64,000 nt of DNA from Mycobacterium sp. M26 (GTDB taxonomy: Bacteria > Actinomycetota > Actinomycetes > Mycobacteriales > Mycobacteriaceae): assembly GCF_001494595.1 (NCBI RefSeq), contig NZ_LN929908.1, forward strand, positions 1,401,716 through 1,465,715, in the 5' to 3' direction. The notes beneath the pieces are model-generated. The model was not told the origin of the DNA, did no database searches, and worked only from the letters and a program-made list of their open reading frames with translations. Positions 1-11,137 of the stretch are shown here, piece by piece (the stretch's first letter is position 1; the number at the start of each line of letters is the position of its first letter). Position numbers and translations under genes: made by a program.

Positions 1-2281
<2,281 letters not shown>

Positions 2282-2303
2282 GCGTTCCAACCTATATGGA
2301 CCG

Positions 2304-2329
2304 GGAACACTCGACGGTGTTGATGAGTT
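2304..2329 (+). promoter_or_regulatory. SigH-type promoter upstream of the CPWC oxidoreductase gene
   Basis: A GGAAC element (2304-2308) is followed after 18 nt by GTT (2327-2329), the two-part pattern of SigH-family ECF sigma promoters in mycobacteria. It lies about 40 bases before the start codon, and a strong Shine-Dalgarno GGAGGA (2355-2360) follows. The M. tuberculosis orthologue of the downstream gene is a known SigH regulon member, which supports the call. The assignment here is by motif only. Confidence 0.6.
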
Positions 2330-2366
2330 GTGCTCGACGTCATACCCCTGACCTGGAGGAGCCCGT

Positions 2367-2975
2367 ATGTCCGAGAAGTCCCGCGCCGATTTCTGGTTCG
2401 ACCCGCTGTGTCCCTGGTGCTGGATCACCTCCCGCTGGATCCTCGAGGTGGAGAAGGTGCGCGACATCGACGTCAACTTCCACGTCATGAGCCTTGCCGT
2501 CCTCAACGAAGGACGTGACCTGCCCGAGCAGTACCAGGAGCTGATGAAGAAGGCGTGGGGCCCGGTGCGGGTGGCCATCGCCGCCGAACAGGCCCACGGC
2601 CCCGAGGTGCTCGACCCGCTCTACACCGCGATGGGCACCCTGATCCACAACGAGGACAACAAGAACCTCGACGAGGTGATCGTCACGTCGCTGGAACGCG
2701 CCGGACTGCCCGCCGATCTGGCCAAGGCCGCCACCGACGCCAGCTACGACGACGCGCTGCGCAAGAGCCACCACGCCGGCATGGACGCCGTCGGCGACGA
2801 CGTCGGCACGCCGACCATCCACGTCAACGGGGTCGCGTTCTTCGGTCCGGTGCTCTCCCGGATCCCGCGCGGTGAAGAGGCCGGCAAGTTGTGGGACGCG
2901 TCGGTGATCTTCGCCTCCTACCCGCACTTCTACGAACTCAAGCGCACCCGCACCGAGCCGCCGCAGTTCGACTGA
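2367..2975 (+). CDS. DsbA-fold mycothiol-dependent reductase (Rv2466c-like)
   Basis: A 202-residue thioredoxin-superfamily protein with the redox motif C15-P-W-C18 near the N-terminus, a helical insert, and the cis-Pro loop region GTPTIHVNG near residue 150. The M. tuberculosis orthologue Rv2466c is a cytosolic mycothiol-dependent nitroreductase induced by thiol-oxidative stress. No signal peptide is seen, so it should be cytosolic. Its position next to pepN fits the Rv2466c locus, and a SigH-type promoter lies upstream. The ATG at 2367 has an ideal Shine-Dalgarno six bases away. Confidence 0.9.
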   Translation: MSEKSRADFWFDPLCPWCWITSRWILEVEKVRDIDVNFHVMSLAVLNEGRDLPEQYQELMKKAWGPVRVAIAAEQAHGPEVLDPLYTAMGTLIHNEDNKNLDEVIVTSLERAGLPADLAKAATDASYDDALRKSHHAGMDAVGDDVGTPTIHVNGVAFFGPVLSRIPRGEEAGKLWDASVIFASYPHFYELKRTRTEPPQFD

Positions 2976-3020
2976 GCCCTTCCGGTTGCGGGTTGGGCCG
3001 TCAGGGACGACCTTTAGTCC

Positions 3021-4430
3021 ATGACAGTGGCTGACTCGGCTGAACCGAGCGTGCAGAGCGACGGCACCTATCGCGACAAGCTGGTGGCCGTCGAACCCGG
3101 TGGTAATGAGTTCATCTCGCACGAAGACCGGCACGGGCATCCGCGTCAGCTGTTCTGGACGTGGACCTCGCCGAACCTCGAGTTCGCCACGATCTTCGTC
3201 GGCATGCTCGCGGTCCTGGCGTTCGGGATGACGTTCTGGCAGGCGGTCGCCGGGATCGTGGTGGGCACCGGGCTCGGCGCGATCGCGCACTACTTCCTGT
3301 CCGCCCGCGGCCCGCTGCACGGGGTACCGCAGATGGTGCTGGGCCGCTTGGCATTCGGCTTCAAAGGCAACGCTCTGCCGGCCGGGCTGATGTCGGTGAC
3401 CGCCGGTGTCGGCTGGTTCGCGGTCAACAGCGTCAGCGGCGCCTTCGCCCTGGCCACCCTGTTCGGTATCGGTCCGCTGCCGGCGCTGGTGATCGTGGTG
3501 CTGTTCCAGACCGGGTTCGCGTTCTTCGGGCACAACCTGGTGCAGGCCTTCGAGCGCTGGGCGTTCCCGGTGCTGGCGATTGTGTTCGTCATCGCCTCGA
3601 TCGCGATCTTCGCCCACGCCGATCTGGGATCGCCGGTGGCCACCGCAGGCGGCGGCGGGGTCGGCGGATTCCTGCTGACCGTGGGCACCTCCTTCGGCTA
3701 TGCGGCCGGCTGGACTCCGTATGCCGCCGACTACACCCGCTATCTGCCCTCGACGGTGTCCACGGCGCGCACCGGGCTGTTCGCCTCGCTGGGCCTGTTC
3801 GTGTCGTGCGTGGCGCTCGAGGTGGTCGGCGCGGCGTCGGTGACCACCGGCGAGGCCACGCTGGCCGACCCGACCGGGTCGTTCACCTCCGAGCTGGCGT
3901 CACCGCTGGCCAAGGCCACGCTGCTGGCCATCGCGATCGGGGCGATCGCCGCCAACTGCATCAACATCTACTCCGGGGCGATGGCGTTCGTGACTATCGG
4001 CATCAAACTGCCGGCGCACGTCGCGCGCGCCTTGGTGACGGTGTTCTTCGGTGTCGCGGGATTCCTCATCGCCTGGTGGGCGTTGGCCGATGCAGCCCAC
4101 AGTTACGAGGCGTTCCTGCTGATCATCGCCTACTGGATCGGGCCGTGGCTGGGCGTGGTGTTCGCCGACCAGTACCTGCGCCAGGGGCAACCCGTCGCCA
4201 CGTTCTTCTACGACCGGGCTTACACCAACTGGGGCGGGCTGGCCTCCTTCGCGATCGGCCTGGCGGCCTCGGTGCTGCTGTTCGCCAATCAGGAGAAGTT
4301 CGTCGGCATCATCGCCAAGGCGGTGCCGCAACTGGGCGACATCACCTTCTTCGTCGGCTTCCTGATCGCTGGTGCGAGTTATCTTGTGCTGTGCCGATCG
4401 AAGATCGCCGCGGAGCGCGCCGCGGTATGA
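3021..4430 (+). CDS. NCS1-family cytosine/purine permease
   Basis: A 469-residue integral membrane protein with about twelve hydrophobic segments, typical of nucleobase:cation symporter-1 transporters such as CodB. The N-terminal stretch before the first membrane segment is hydrophilic. The last codon overlaps the next start (ATGA at 4427-4430), so it is translationally coupled to a cytosine deaminase, which points to cytosine or a related pyrimidine as the substrate. That specificity is inferred from the neighbour. The gene begins an insert absent from this position in the M. tuberculosis order. Confidence 0.85.
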   Translation: MTVADSAEPSVQSDGTYRDKLVAVEPGGNEFISHEDRHGHPRQLFWTWTSPNLEFATIFVGMLAVLAFGMTFWQAVAGIVVGTGLGAIAHYFLSARGPLHGVPQMVLGRLAFGFKGNALPAGLMSVTAGVGWFAVNSVSGAFALATLFGIGPLPALVIVVLFQTGFAFFGHNLVQAFERWAFPVLAIVFVIASIAIFAHADLGSPVATAGGGGVGGFLLTVGTSFGYAAGWTPYAADYTRYLPSTVSTARTGLFASLGLFVSCVALEVVGAASVTTGEATLADPTGSFTSELASPLAKATLLAIAIGAIAANCINIYSGAMAFVTIGIKLPAHVARALVTVFFGVAGFLIAWWALADAAHSYEAFLLIIAYWIGPWLGVVFADQYLRQGQPVATFFYDRAYTNWGGLASFAIGLAASVLLFANQEKFVGIIAKAVPQLGDITFFVGFLIAGASYLVLCRSKIAAERAAV

Positions 4431-4873
4431 CCCCGCAGGACATGCTCGACGTCGCCTACGAGGAGGCCCGAAAAGGCTTGGCGGAAGGTGGAATCCCGAT
4501 CGGGGCCGCGCTGTTCAGCGCCGACGGGGTGTTGCTGGGCAGTGGCCACAACATGCGGGTGCAAAGCGATGACCCGTCGATCCACGCCGAGACCTCCGCG
4601 TTCCGCAACGCCGGCCGTCAGACCGACTACCGCTCGACGATCATGGCCACCACGCTGTCGCCGTGCTGGTACTGCTGCGGACTGGTCCGCCAGTTCAACA
4701 TCGGGGCGGTGATCATCGGCGACGCCCGCACCATCGTGTGGGGCCATCCGGAGTTAGCCGCCCTCGGGGTGAAGGTCACCGTGCTCGACGACGACCGCTG
4801 CTTCGACATGCTCAACACGTTCATCGCCGACAAGCCCCACCTGTGGAACGAGGACATCGGAGTCGCCGAATGA
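4427..4873 (+). CDS. Cytosine deaminase, yeast Fcy1 type (CDA superfamily)
   Basis: A 148-residue zinc-dependent deaminase. Zinc-site motifs are HAE near residues 48-50, with Glu as proton shuttle, and SPCWYCC near residues 76-82 (PCxxC). The C-terminal part, with DDDRC followed by a W-x-E-D-I-G ending, resembles fungal cytosine deaminase rather than bacterial CodA, which is an unrelated amidohydrolase. It would convert cytosine to uracil. The start is fixed by the ATGA overlap with the permease, and the end overlaps the next start the same way at 4870-4873. A related amino-nucleobase cannot be excluded as substrate. Confidence 0.85.
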   Translation: MTPQDMLDVAYEEARKGLAEGGIPIGAALFSADGVLLGSGHNMRVQSDDPSIHAETSAFRNAGRQTDYRSTIMATTLSPCWYCCGLVRQFNIGAVIIGDARTIVWGHPELAALGVKVTVLDDDRCFDMLNTFIADKPHLWNEDIGVAE

Positions 4874-5823
4874 TCGCCACCGTCGACATCTCCCGCTGGC
4901 ACGCCGGGGGAGCGGAAGCCGACGCCGTCGCCGCCGAACTCGACGCGGGACTGCAGCAGGCCGGCTTCATCCTGGTCACCGGCCACGGCATCGACCCGGA
5001 GCTCAGTGCCGCGGTGCGCGGGGCGGCCCGGGAGTTCTTCGCCCTGCCCGACGTGGTCAAACGCCGCTATTCGGTGGCTGTCGGCGGGCACGGCTGGATC
5101 GCCCCCGGGGCCGAAGCCAACGCCTACGCCGAAGGCACCGAAACCCCGCCCGACCTCAAGGAGAGCTACAGCCTGGGTGCTGAGACGGCCGTCGGCGATC
5201 CGGAGGTGGACCGGATCTGGTTCGCCCCGAACGTCTGGCCGGACGAGGTGCCCGAACTGCAGGCCCTGGTCACCACCTACACCCAGGCGATGCGGACGCT
5301 GGCCGATGACCTGCTGGCGCTGATGTCGCATGCGCTGCTGCTGCCGGGCAACCCGTTCGCCACGCTGGCCGACCGGCCGACCTGGACGATGAATATCAAC
5401 CACTACCCGCCCGTCAGCGTGGTGGGCGAGCCCGAGCCCGGCCAGTTCCGGATCGGGCCGCACACCGACTTCGGCACCGTGACCATCCTGGACCGCGAGC
5501 CGGGAGCCGGTGGGCTGCAAGTGTTTTCCGAAGCCGAGGGCTGGGCGGACGCGCCGTACGACCCGGCGGCGCTGACCGTCAACATCGGTGACCTGCTGGA
5601 GTACTGGAGTGGCTACCGCTGGCCGTCCGGGCGGCACCGGGTGCTGCCGCCGCAGCCGCACGCCCCCGAAGAGGACCTGGTCTCGCTGATCTACTTCTAC
5701 GAGGCCAACCACGACGCGCTGGTGACGCCGCTGGAGCCGCCGGTGGGCAAGGTCGCGGGGCTGGCACCGGTGACGTGTTCGGCCTTCATCAAGGAACGCC
5801 TCGACGCGATCACCGTGGGCTGA
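4870..5823 (+). CDS. Isopenicillin-N-synthase-like Fe(II)/2-oxoglutarate oxygenase
   Basis: A 317-residue protein of the 2OG-Fe(II) oxygenase superfamily with the conserved N-terminal domain and a jelly-roll core. The iron triad is visible as H198-x-D200 and H256. The Arg-x-Ser pair that normally binds the 2-oxoglutarate carboxylate appears as Leu-Val-Ser near residues 270-272, so the Arg seems absent. Third gene of a coupled unit after a cytosine permease and deaminase. This suggests oxidation of a pyrimidine or its product, as fungal thymine 7-hydroxylase of the same superfamily does, but the substrate is unknown. Confidence 0.8.
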   Translation: MIATVDISRWHAGGAEADAVAAELDAGLQQAGFILVTGHGIDPELSAAVRGAAREFFALPDVVKRRYSVAVGGHGWIAPGAEANAYAEGTETPPDLKESYSLGAETAVGDPEVDRIWFAPNVWPDEVPELQALVTTYTQAMRTLADDLLALMSHALLLPGNPFATLADRPTWTMNINHYPPVSVVGEPEPGQFRIGPHTDFGTVTILDREPGAGGLQVFSEAEGWADAPYDPAALTVNIGDLLEYWSGYRWPSGRHRVLPPQPHAPEEDLVSLIYFYEANHDALVTPLEPPVGKVAGLAPVTCSAFIKERLDAITVG

Positions 5824-5846
5824 GCAGCGTCAGTAAGGTATCGGCC

Positions 5847-6320
5847 ATGCGTGTCTACCTCGGCGCCGATCATGCCGGATACGAACTCAAGCAGACCATC
5901 ATCGAGCACCTGCGCAAGACCGGCCACGACCCGGTCGACTGCGGTGCCTTCGACTACGACGCCGATGACGACTACCCGGCCTTCTGCATCGCCGCCGCGG
6001 TGGCCACGGTGGCCGATCCGGGCAGCCTGGGCATCGTGCTCGGCGGCTCGGGCAACGGTGAGCAGATCGCGGCCAACAAGGTGCCCGGCGCCCGCTGTGC
6101 GCTGGCGTGGAGCACCGAGACCGCGTCGCTGGCCCGCGAGCACAACAACGCCCAGCTGATCGGTATCGGCGGCCGGATGCACACCGAAGAGGAGGCGCTG
6201 GCCATCGTCGACGCCTTCCTGAGCACGCCGTGGTCGCAGGCCCCGCGCCACCAGCGGCGCATCGACATCCTCGCCGAGTACGAACGCGACCACGTGCCAC
6301 CGCCGGTGCCTGGCGCCTAA
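5847..6320 (+). CDS. rpiB: Ribose-5-phosphate isomerase B
   Basis: Interconverts ribose 5-phosphate and ribulose 5-phosphate in the non-oxidative pentose phosphate pathway. 157 residues, normal for RpiB. Signature segments are ADHAGYELK at residues 8-16 and GGSGNGEQIAANK near residues 66-78. The ATG at 5847 gives the standard MRVYLGADH start; longer upstream readings run into the preceding gene. It is followed two bases later by the Nei-family gene, as in M. tuberculosis Rv2465c-Rv2464c. Confidence 0.95.
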   Translation: MRVYLGADHAGYELKQTIIEHLRKTGHDPVDCGAFDYDADDDYPAFCIAAAVATVADPGSLGIVLGGSGNGEQIAANKVPGARCALAWSTETASLAREHNNAQLIGIGGRMHTEEEALAIVDAFLSTPWSQAPRHQRRIDILAEYERDHVPPPVPGA

Positions 6321-6322
6321 CC

Positions 6323-7114
6323 GTGCCGGAGGGACACACCCTGCACCGGCTGGCCCGGCTGCACCACCGCCGGTTCGCCGGCGAACCGGTCGCGGTGTCC
6401 AGCCCGCAGGGCCGGTTCACCGATGCGGCCGTGGTCGACGGCCGGGTGTTCACCCGCGCCTCGGTATGGGGTAAGCACCTCTTCCACCACTACGACGGCG
6501 GCCCGATCGTGCACGTGCACCTCGGGCTGTACGGCACGTTCACCGAGCGCCCGGTCCCGATGCCGCTGCCGGTTGGCCAGGTGCGGATGCGGATCGTGGG
6601 TGCCGAGTACGGCACCGACCTGCGTGGCCCGACGGCCTGCGAGCTGCTCGACGAGGCCGAAGTGTCGGCGATCATCGCCCGGCTGGGGCCCGACCCGCTG
6701 CGCCGCGATGCCGACCCTGATCTGGCGTGGACGCGAATCGCCAAGTCCCGCAAGCCGATCGGCGCGCTGCTGATGGACCAGAAAGTGATGGCCGGCGTCG
6801 GCAACGTCTACCGCAGTGAGCTGCTGTTCCGCCACCACATCGACCCGTACCGCCCGGGCCGCGACGTCAGCGCCGACGAGTTCGCGCAGGCGTGGGCCGA
6901 CCTGGTGGAGTTGATGAAGGTCGGGGTGCGCCGCGGCAAGATCGTGGTGGTGCGCCCCGAGCATGACCACGGTGCGCCGTCCTACCGGCCCAACCGGCCG
7001 CGCACCTACGTCTACCGCCGCGCCGGTGAGCCATGCCGGGTGTGCGGCACGCCGGTGCGCACCGCCGAACTCGAAGGCCGCAACCTCTTCTGGTGCCCGA
7101 CCTGCCAGGTCTGA
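6323..7114 (+). CDS. nei: Fpg/Nei-family DNA glycosylase (Rv2464c-like)
   Basis: A 263-residue base-excision repair glycosylase/AP lyase. After removal of the initiator the catalytic Pro-Glu (PEG) is at the N-terminus, as the family requires, which fixes the GTG start at 6323. The helix-two-turn-helix region contains the MAGVGNVYRSE motif near residue 155, and a C-terminal zinc finger has paired cysteines, CRVC and CPTC. It removes oxidised bases from DNA. It follows rpiB by two bases and is presumably co-transcribed with it. Confidence 0.92.
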   Translation: MPEGHTLHRLARLHHRRFAGEPVAVSSPQGRFTDAAVVDGRVFTRASVWGKHLFHHYDGGPIVHVHLGLYGTFTERPVPMPLPVGQVRMRIVGAEYGTDLRGPTACELLDEAEVSAIIARLGPDPLRRDADPDLAWTRIAKSRKPIGALLMDQKVMAGVGNVYRSELLFRHHIDPYRPGRDVSADEFAQAWADLVELMKVGVRRGKIVVVRPEHDHGAPSYRPNRPRTYVYRRAGEPCRVCGTPVRTAELEGRNLFWCPTCQV

Positions 7115-7159
7115 GCACTTCGGCCTGCATCCTCGCAGTGCGGCCGCGAGAATGCCTCC

Positions 7160-8851
7160 ATGGAACTGATTCTCGTGGTCGTCGGCGCGATCGTGGTGAC
7201 GGCGATCGCGAGTCGGCGAGGGTTCGAGCCGGCGCTGGTCATCGTCGTCGTCGGGATCGCGGCATCGTTCCTGCCCGGATTCGAAGCGCCTGAACTGGAT
7301 TCGCACATCCTGCTGACGGTGGTCCTGCCGCCCCTGCTCTACTCCGCCGCTCTGGACTTCTCGTTTCCGACGTTCATCCGCAACATCAAACCCATCCTCG
7401 GCCTGGGGGTGGGCCTGGTCCTGGTCACCGCGTTCACGGTTGCCGCGGTGTCGGCCTGGGCGGTGGTGGTGCCCCTGACATTCGGTACCGCTCTGGTGCT
7501 CGGGGCCATCGTCGCCCCGCCCGATGCCGTCACCGCCGTCGCGGTCGGCCGCAAGCTGGGCCTGCCCAAGCGGGTGATGGCGATCCTGACGGGGGAGAGC
7601 CTGATCAACGACGCCGCCGCGCTGGCGCTGTTCCTGGTGGCGGTTGCCCAGGTGGCCGGCACCCACACGTTCATCGAGAACCCGGTGCTGCTGTTCGGCT
7701 ACAGCGCCATCATCGGGCCCGCCGTCGGCGCCTCGCTGGGCTACGTCACGCTGTGGATCCGCAAACGACTCAACAATCCCGGCCTGGAGACCATTCAGGG
7801 CCTGATGGTGCCGTTCGCGGCGTTCCTGGCGGCCGAGGAGTTACACGCCTCGGGGGTGCTGGCCGTCGTGGTGGCCGGCTTCGTGGTCGGCAGCGGAACG
7901 TTGGGTGCGGGATATCAGACCCGGCTGCAGGAACGCTACGTCTGGCACGCCCTCGACGTTCTGTTGGAGGCGTTCGTCTTCGCCTACATCGGCCTGCACC
8001 TGCGCTTCGTACTCGAGGATCTGCGGGAGAACCACGAGTCGCTCGGCGAGGTGGCGATCGCCTCGGCCATCGTGCTGTTCATCGTGCTGGCCATCCGCCC
8101 GCTGTCGGTGTTCCTGATGTTCGGTCGCGGTGTGTTGCTGCGCCACGTCGACCGCACGTTGTCGGTGCCGATCCCGGCCGCGGGTGGTCGCGGCGCGCTG
8201 GGCACCCGGAAGCGGGAGAAGCCGGTGGGCAAGTGGCGCTCGATGATCGACCACCGTGCGCTGAGCTGGCGGGAGAACGTCGTGGTGTCGTGGACCGGCA
8301 TGCGCGGGGTGGTGACCTTGGCCGCCGCGGCCGGTATCCCGCTGACGATGGCCAACGGTGAGCCGTTCCCCGAGCGGGCGACCATTCAGGCCATCGCGTT
8401 CGTCGTCGCGGTGGGAACCCTTCTGCTGCAAGGCTGGACGCTGCCGCCCCTGATCCGCCGCCTGCAGCTGTCCGGTCAGGAAGACGATCAGGCCTACGAG
8501 CGTGACGAGACACTGAAGGCCGAGCGGGTGGTCCACGATGCGGCCGACGAGGTGCTCACCGAATTCAGGTCCAACCCGCCCGAGGGGCTCGATCCGCGGG
8601 TGCTCGCCGAGATCCGCAACACGATCGCGCGGCACTCCCAGGACGCCGACGAGATGCCCGACCCGGAAGCACACACGTTGCGCGCCGAGGTGTTCTCCGC
8701 GCTCTACCGCGATGTGCTGGCCGCGCAGCGGGCCGCGCTGATCACTGAACGTGACGCCGGAAACATCGACGACGAAGCGGTGCGCGCCATGCTCGAACGG
8801 CTCGACCTGCAGGAGGCCGGTGTCACCGCGCGGCTGGAGAGCCGGCTCTAG
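7160..8851 (+). CDS. Na+/H+ antiporter, CPA1 family
   Basis: A 563-residue membrane transporter with about twelve hydrophobic segments and a hydrophilic C-terminal tail of about 140 residues rich in charged helices. CPA1 signatures are PPDAVTAVAVG near residue 120 and GESLINDA near residue 145, the acidic residues of the ion-binding site. It would exchange sodium or potassium for protons in pH and salt homeostasis. It converges on the DUF1542-like gene, and the two stop codons share the tetranucleotide CTAG at 8848-8851. Confidence 0.88.
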   Translation: MELILVVVGAIVVTAIASRRGFEPALVIVVVGIAASFLPGFEAPELDSHILLTVVLPPLLYSAALDFSFPTFIRNIKPILGLGVGLVLVTAFTVAAVSAWAVVVPLTFGTALVLGAIVAPPDAVTAVAVGRKLGLPKRVMAILTGESLINDAAALALFLVAVAQVAGTHTFIENPVLLFGYSAIIGPAVGASLGYVTLWIRKRLNNPGLETIQGLMVPFAAFLAAEELHASGVLAVVVAGFVVGSGTLGAGYQTRLQERYVWHALDVLLEAFVFAYIGLHLRFVLEDLRENHESLGEVAIASAIVLFIVLAIRPLSVFLMFGRGVLLRHVDRTLSVPIPAAGGRGALGTRKREKPVGKWRSMIDHRALSWRENVVVSWTGMRGVVTLAAAAGIPLTMANGEPFPERATIQAIAFVVAVGTLLLQGWTLPPLIRRLQLSGQEDDQAYERDETLKAERVVHDAADEVLTEFRSNPPEGLDPRVLAEIRNTIARHSQDADEMPDPEAHTLRAEVFSALYRDVLAAQRAALITERDAGNIDDEAVRAMLERLDLQEAGVTARLESRL

Positions 8852-9765
8852 AAGTCGCCGAACCCGCCGAAGTCGCCGCCACCGAAGTCACCGATGCCGC
8901 CGCCGTCGCCGCCCCAGCCACCACCGCTGTCGGCCCAGCCACCGCTGTCACCGCCCCAGCCGCCGCCGTCGCCACCCCAACCGCCGTCCTGGCCGCCTGC
9001 GGCGTCGAGCCCCTGGTCATAACCCTGGTCGAAGCCCTGGTCGAAACCGGAGCCGTAGCCGTTCTCGAAGCCGGAGGCGTCATAGCCGACTCCGCCCATG
9101 CCGGAGAACAGCGCGTCGAACAGCAGCACCGAGCCCACGCCCCAGGCGCCGGCCACCAGTGCGGTCTTCCACAGCGCGTCGAACAGCAGCACCGAGCCCA
9201 CGCCCCAGGCGCCGGCCACCAGTGCGGTCTTCCACCACGGCTCGGAGTACCAGCCGGCCGGCACCGGGCGTCCGGCGACCCGGCCGCCGGGGTAGTAGTT
9301 CGGGGTGTTCGGGGTGGGCACCGGCGAGGCTTCGATCTCCCGGCCGTCGAACTGAACCTTGCGTTCCTCGGTCACTGTGCCCGCGGACTTCTGCCCGGAG
9401 ATGCTCTCCAGCTCCGGACCCGGGTCCATACCCATCGCGGTACGCGCCGCGCGAACGTAGTACAGCCCCTCGAGCGCGCTCTCCTTGGCCAGCTGCGCCT
9501 GCTTGGCCGTGGTGGCCTGCTCGATCTGTGAGGAGGCCGCGGTGAACCGCTCGGAGGCATCGGCCAGCGCCTGGGTGGAGGCTTCGTTGGAGCCGTTGAG
9601 GTTGAGCACCTGACCGCCGAGGCGTTCGATCACCCGGCGGGCGTCGGCCTTGGCGTCGGCGAGTGTGGCGGCATTGCGATTGCCTGAGGCGCGCGACGAA
9701 CTCCACACCGCCAGCGCGATCGCAGCGACGACCACCAGGATGAGCACTACGAGCACACCATTCAT
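8848..9765 (-). CDS. DUF1542-like membrane protein with Gly-rich C-terminus
   Basis: About 305 residues. An N-terminal hydrophobic anchor (residues 4-22) is followed by an Ala/Gln-rich helical region, a linker with a Pro-Thr-Asn stretch, a hydrophobic segment present twice in tandem (about residues 178-219), and a long Gly/Trp/Asp-rich tail of GGWGGDGG type. The duplicated hydrophobic segment comes from an exact 63-bp DNA duplication and may change membrane topology. The ATG at 9765 was preferred; an in-frame GTG lies nine bases upstream. Function unknown. Confidence 0.75.
   Translation of the reverse strand: MNGVLVVLILVVVAAIALAVWSSSRASGNRNAATLADAKADARRVIERLGGQVLNLNGSNEASTQALADASERFTAASSQIEQATTAKQAQLAKESALEGLYYVRAARTAMGMDPGPELESISGQKSAGTVTEERKVQFDGREIEASPVPTPNTPNYYPGGRVAGRPVPAGWYSEPWWKTALVAGAWGVGSVLLFDALWKTALVAGAWGVGSVLLFDALFSGMGGVGYDASGFENGYGSGFDQGFDQGYDQGLDAAGGQDGGWGGDGGGWGGDSGGWADSGGGWGGDGGGIGDFGGGDFGGFGDF
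9108..9233. repeat. Exact in-frame 63-bp tandem duplication
   Basis: Copies at 9108-9170 and 9171-9233 are identical, and identity continues two more bases. The unit is 21 codons and encodes a hydrophobic segment beginning WKTALVAGAWGV, so the duplicated gene stays open and gains a second possible transmembrane helix. No mismatch between copies suggests a recent event, although an assembly error cannot be excluded. Confidence 0.97.
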
Positions 9766-9819
9766 GGCACCCACAGTACCGAGCCGCCGGCAGTGCGCCG
9801 CGGGATGAGAATTTGCCTG

Positions 9820-11001
9820 TCAGAGAACGCCGATAGCGCGGTAGACCTCGTCGGACAGCGCGGTGCTGCGCGGGTCGGCATTGCACTTGGTGGCGTCGAA
9901 GTAGTTCATCACGTAGGCGTAGCCGATCCGGTTCTCCAGGTCGACGAAACCGTAGGAGCCACCGGAGCCGCCGTGACCGAAACTGCGCAGGTTCGGTCCG
10001 GCCACGCCGCGCTGATTGAGCATGTAGCCCAGGCCCCAGCCGTGGTCGGCCACCCGCGGGCCGAGCACCACGTCGGTGTCGAAGCCGCCCTGCGAGACGC
10101 GCGCGATGTCCATCTGCTCGCGACTGAGCAGCTTCTCCTGCGCCAGACCGTTGTAGAAGGTGGCCAGCCCGAGGGCGGAGACGTGGCCGTTGGTGCCGGG
10201 GAATTCGGCTGTGCGCCAACGGGTCAGCTCGTTGGAGCCCAACTCGTCGTCGGGGACGAAGCCCATCGCGATGGCCAGACCGGCCATCGGATGCTCGTCG
10301 AGGGACACCGGGTGCCCGGGCGCCTGACCACGGGCCAGCACGTCGCGGATATGCGGCTTGTTGACCATCTCGGCACAGCGCGAATGCTCGGCGGCGGGCA
10401 GACCGATGTGGACGTCGATGCCCATCGGCTCGGCGATCTCGGTGCGCAGATACTGCCCGATGCTGCGACCGGTGACCCGGCGGACGACCTCGCCGAGGAT
10501 GAAGCCGAAGCTGACCATGTGATAGCCCTGGGCGGTGTCGGGCGTCCACCACGGGGCGGCGGCGGCGAGTTCCCCGCACACCCGATCCCAGTCGCTGGTG
10601 TCGCTCCAGTGCAGCCGCGTGCTCGGGCCGATCACCCCGGAGCGGTGGCCGAGCACCGAGGCGATGGTGATGTCCTGTTTGCCGTTGACGCCGAACTCCG
10701 GCCAGTAGGCGGCCACCGGCGCGTACAGGTCGATCTCGCCACGGTCGGCCAACAGGTGCACGCAGGTACTGGTCAGTCCCTTCGTTCCGGAGAAGACGCT
10801 CGCCAGGGTGTTCTGCCGCCAGTGCCGGCGGCGGCGTGCATCGCTGTAGCCACCCCACAGGTTGACCACGAGGTCGCCCTCCACCCACACGGCCACGGCC
10901 GCGCCGACCTCGTCATGGTCAGTGAAGTTCTGCACGAAGGCGTCGCGGACCGCCTCGAATCCCGCGACGCACGCGCCGCCGATAGGGATGGGGTTGCTCA
11001 C
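9820..11001 (-). CDS. lipP: Beta-lactamase-fold esterase (LipP-like serine hydrolase)
   Basis: A 393-residue class-C beta-lactamase/penicillin-binding-fold hydrolase. The catalytic S71-x-x-K74 is in the FSGTKGL segment, a Tyr motif follows in the GYHMVSFG segment, and a C-terminal HGGSGG motif substitutes for the KTG box. Such enzymes act as esterases or peptidases. The GTG at 11001 was chosen because AGGAGG stands four bases upstream; a longer reading to 11046 lacks this. The position between nei and tig matches Rv2463 lipP. No clear signal peptide is seen. Confidence 0.85.
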   Translation of the reverse strand: MSNPIPIGGACVAGFEAVRDAFVQNFTDHDEVGAAVAVWVEGDLVVNLWGGYSDARRRRHWRQNTLASVFSGTKGLTSTCVHLLADRGEIDLYAPVAAYWPEFGVNGKQDITIASVLGHRSGVIGPSTRLHWSDTSDWDRVCGELAAAAPWWTPDTAQGYHMVSFGFILGEVVRRVTGRSIGQYLRTEIAEPMGIDVHIGLPAAEHSRCAEMVNKPHIRDVLARGQAPGHPVSLDEHPMAGLAIAMGFVPDDELGSNELTRWRTAEFPGTNGHVSALGLATFYNGLAQEKLLSREQMDIARVSQGGFDTDVVLGPRVADHGWGLGYMLNQRGVAGPNLRSFGHGGSGGSYGFVDLENRIGYAYVMNYFDATKCNADPRSTALSDEVYRAIGVL

Positions 11002-11137
11002 CGCGCCTCCTGGTCGGATATCCCTGACCGGCGTCGGGAACCGCACCTGAATCTACGGCCGCCGAGGGTAGCCGCCGATCCTGCGAACTCGATTGGAGCC
11101 GAACCGACATCGTGTCGTGACCAGCGGGTTCAGTCGT

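Noticed and set aside
8751..9545. Arg/Pro-rich plus-strand frame
   Set aside because: It is the complement of the Gly-rich tail of the DUF1542-like gene; the repetitive composition explains it.
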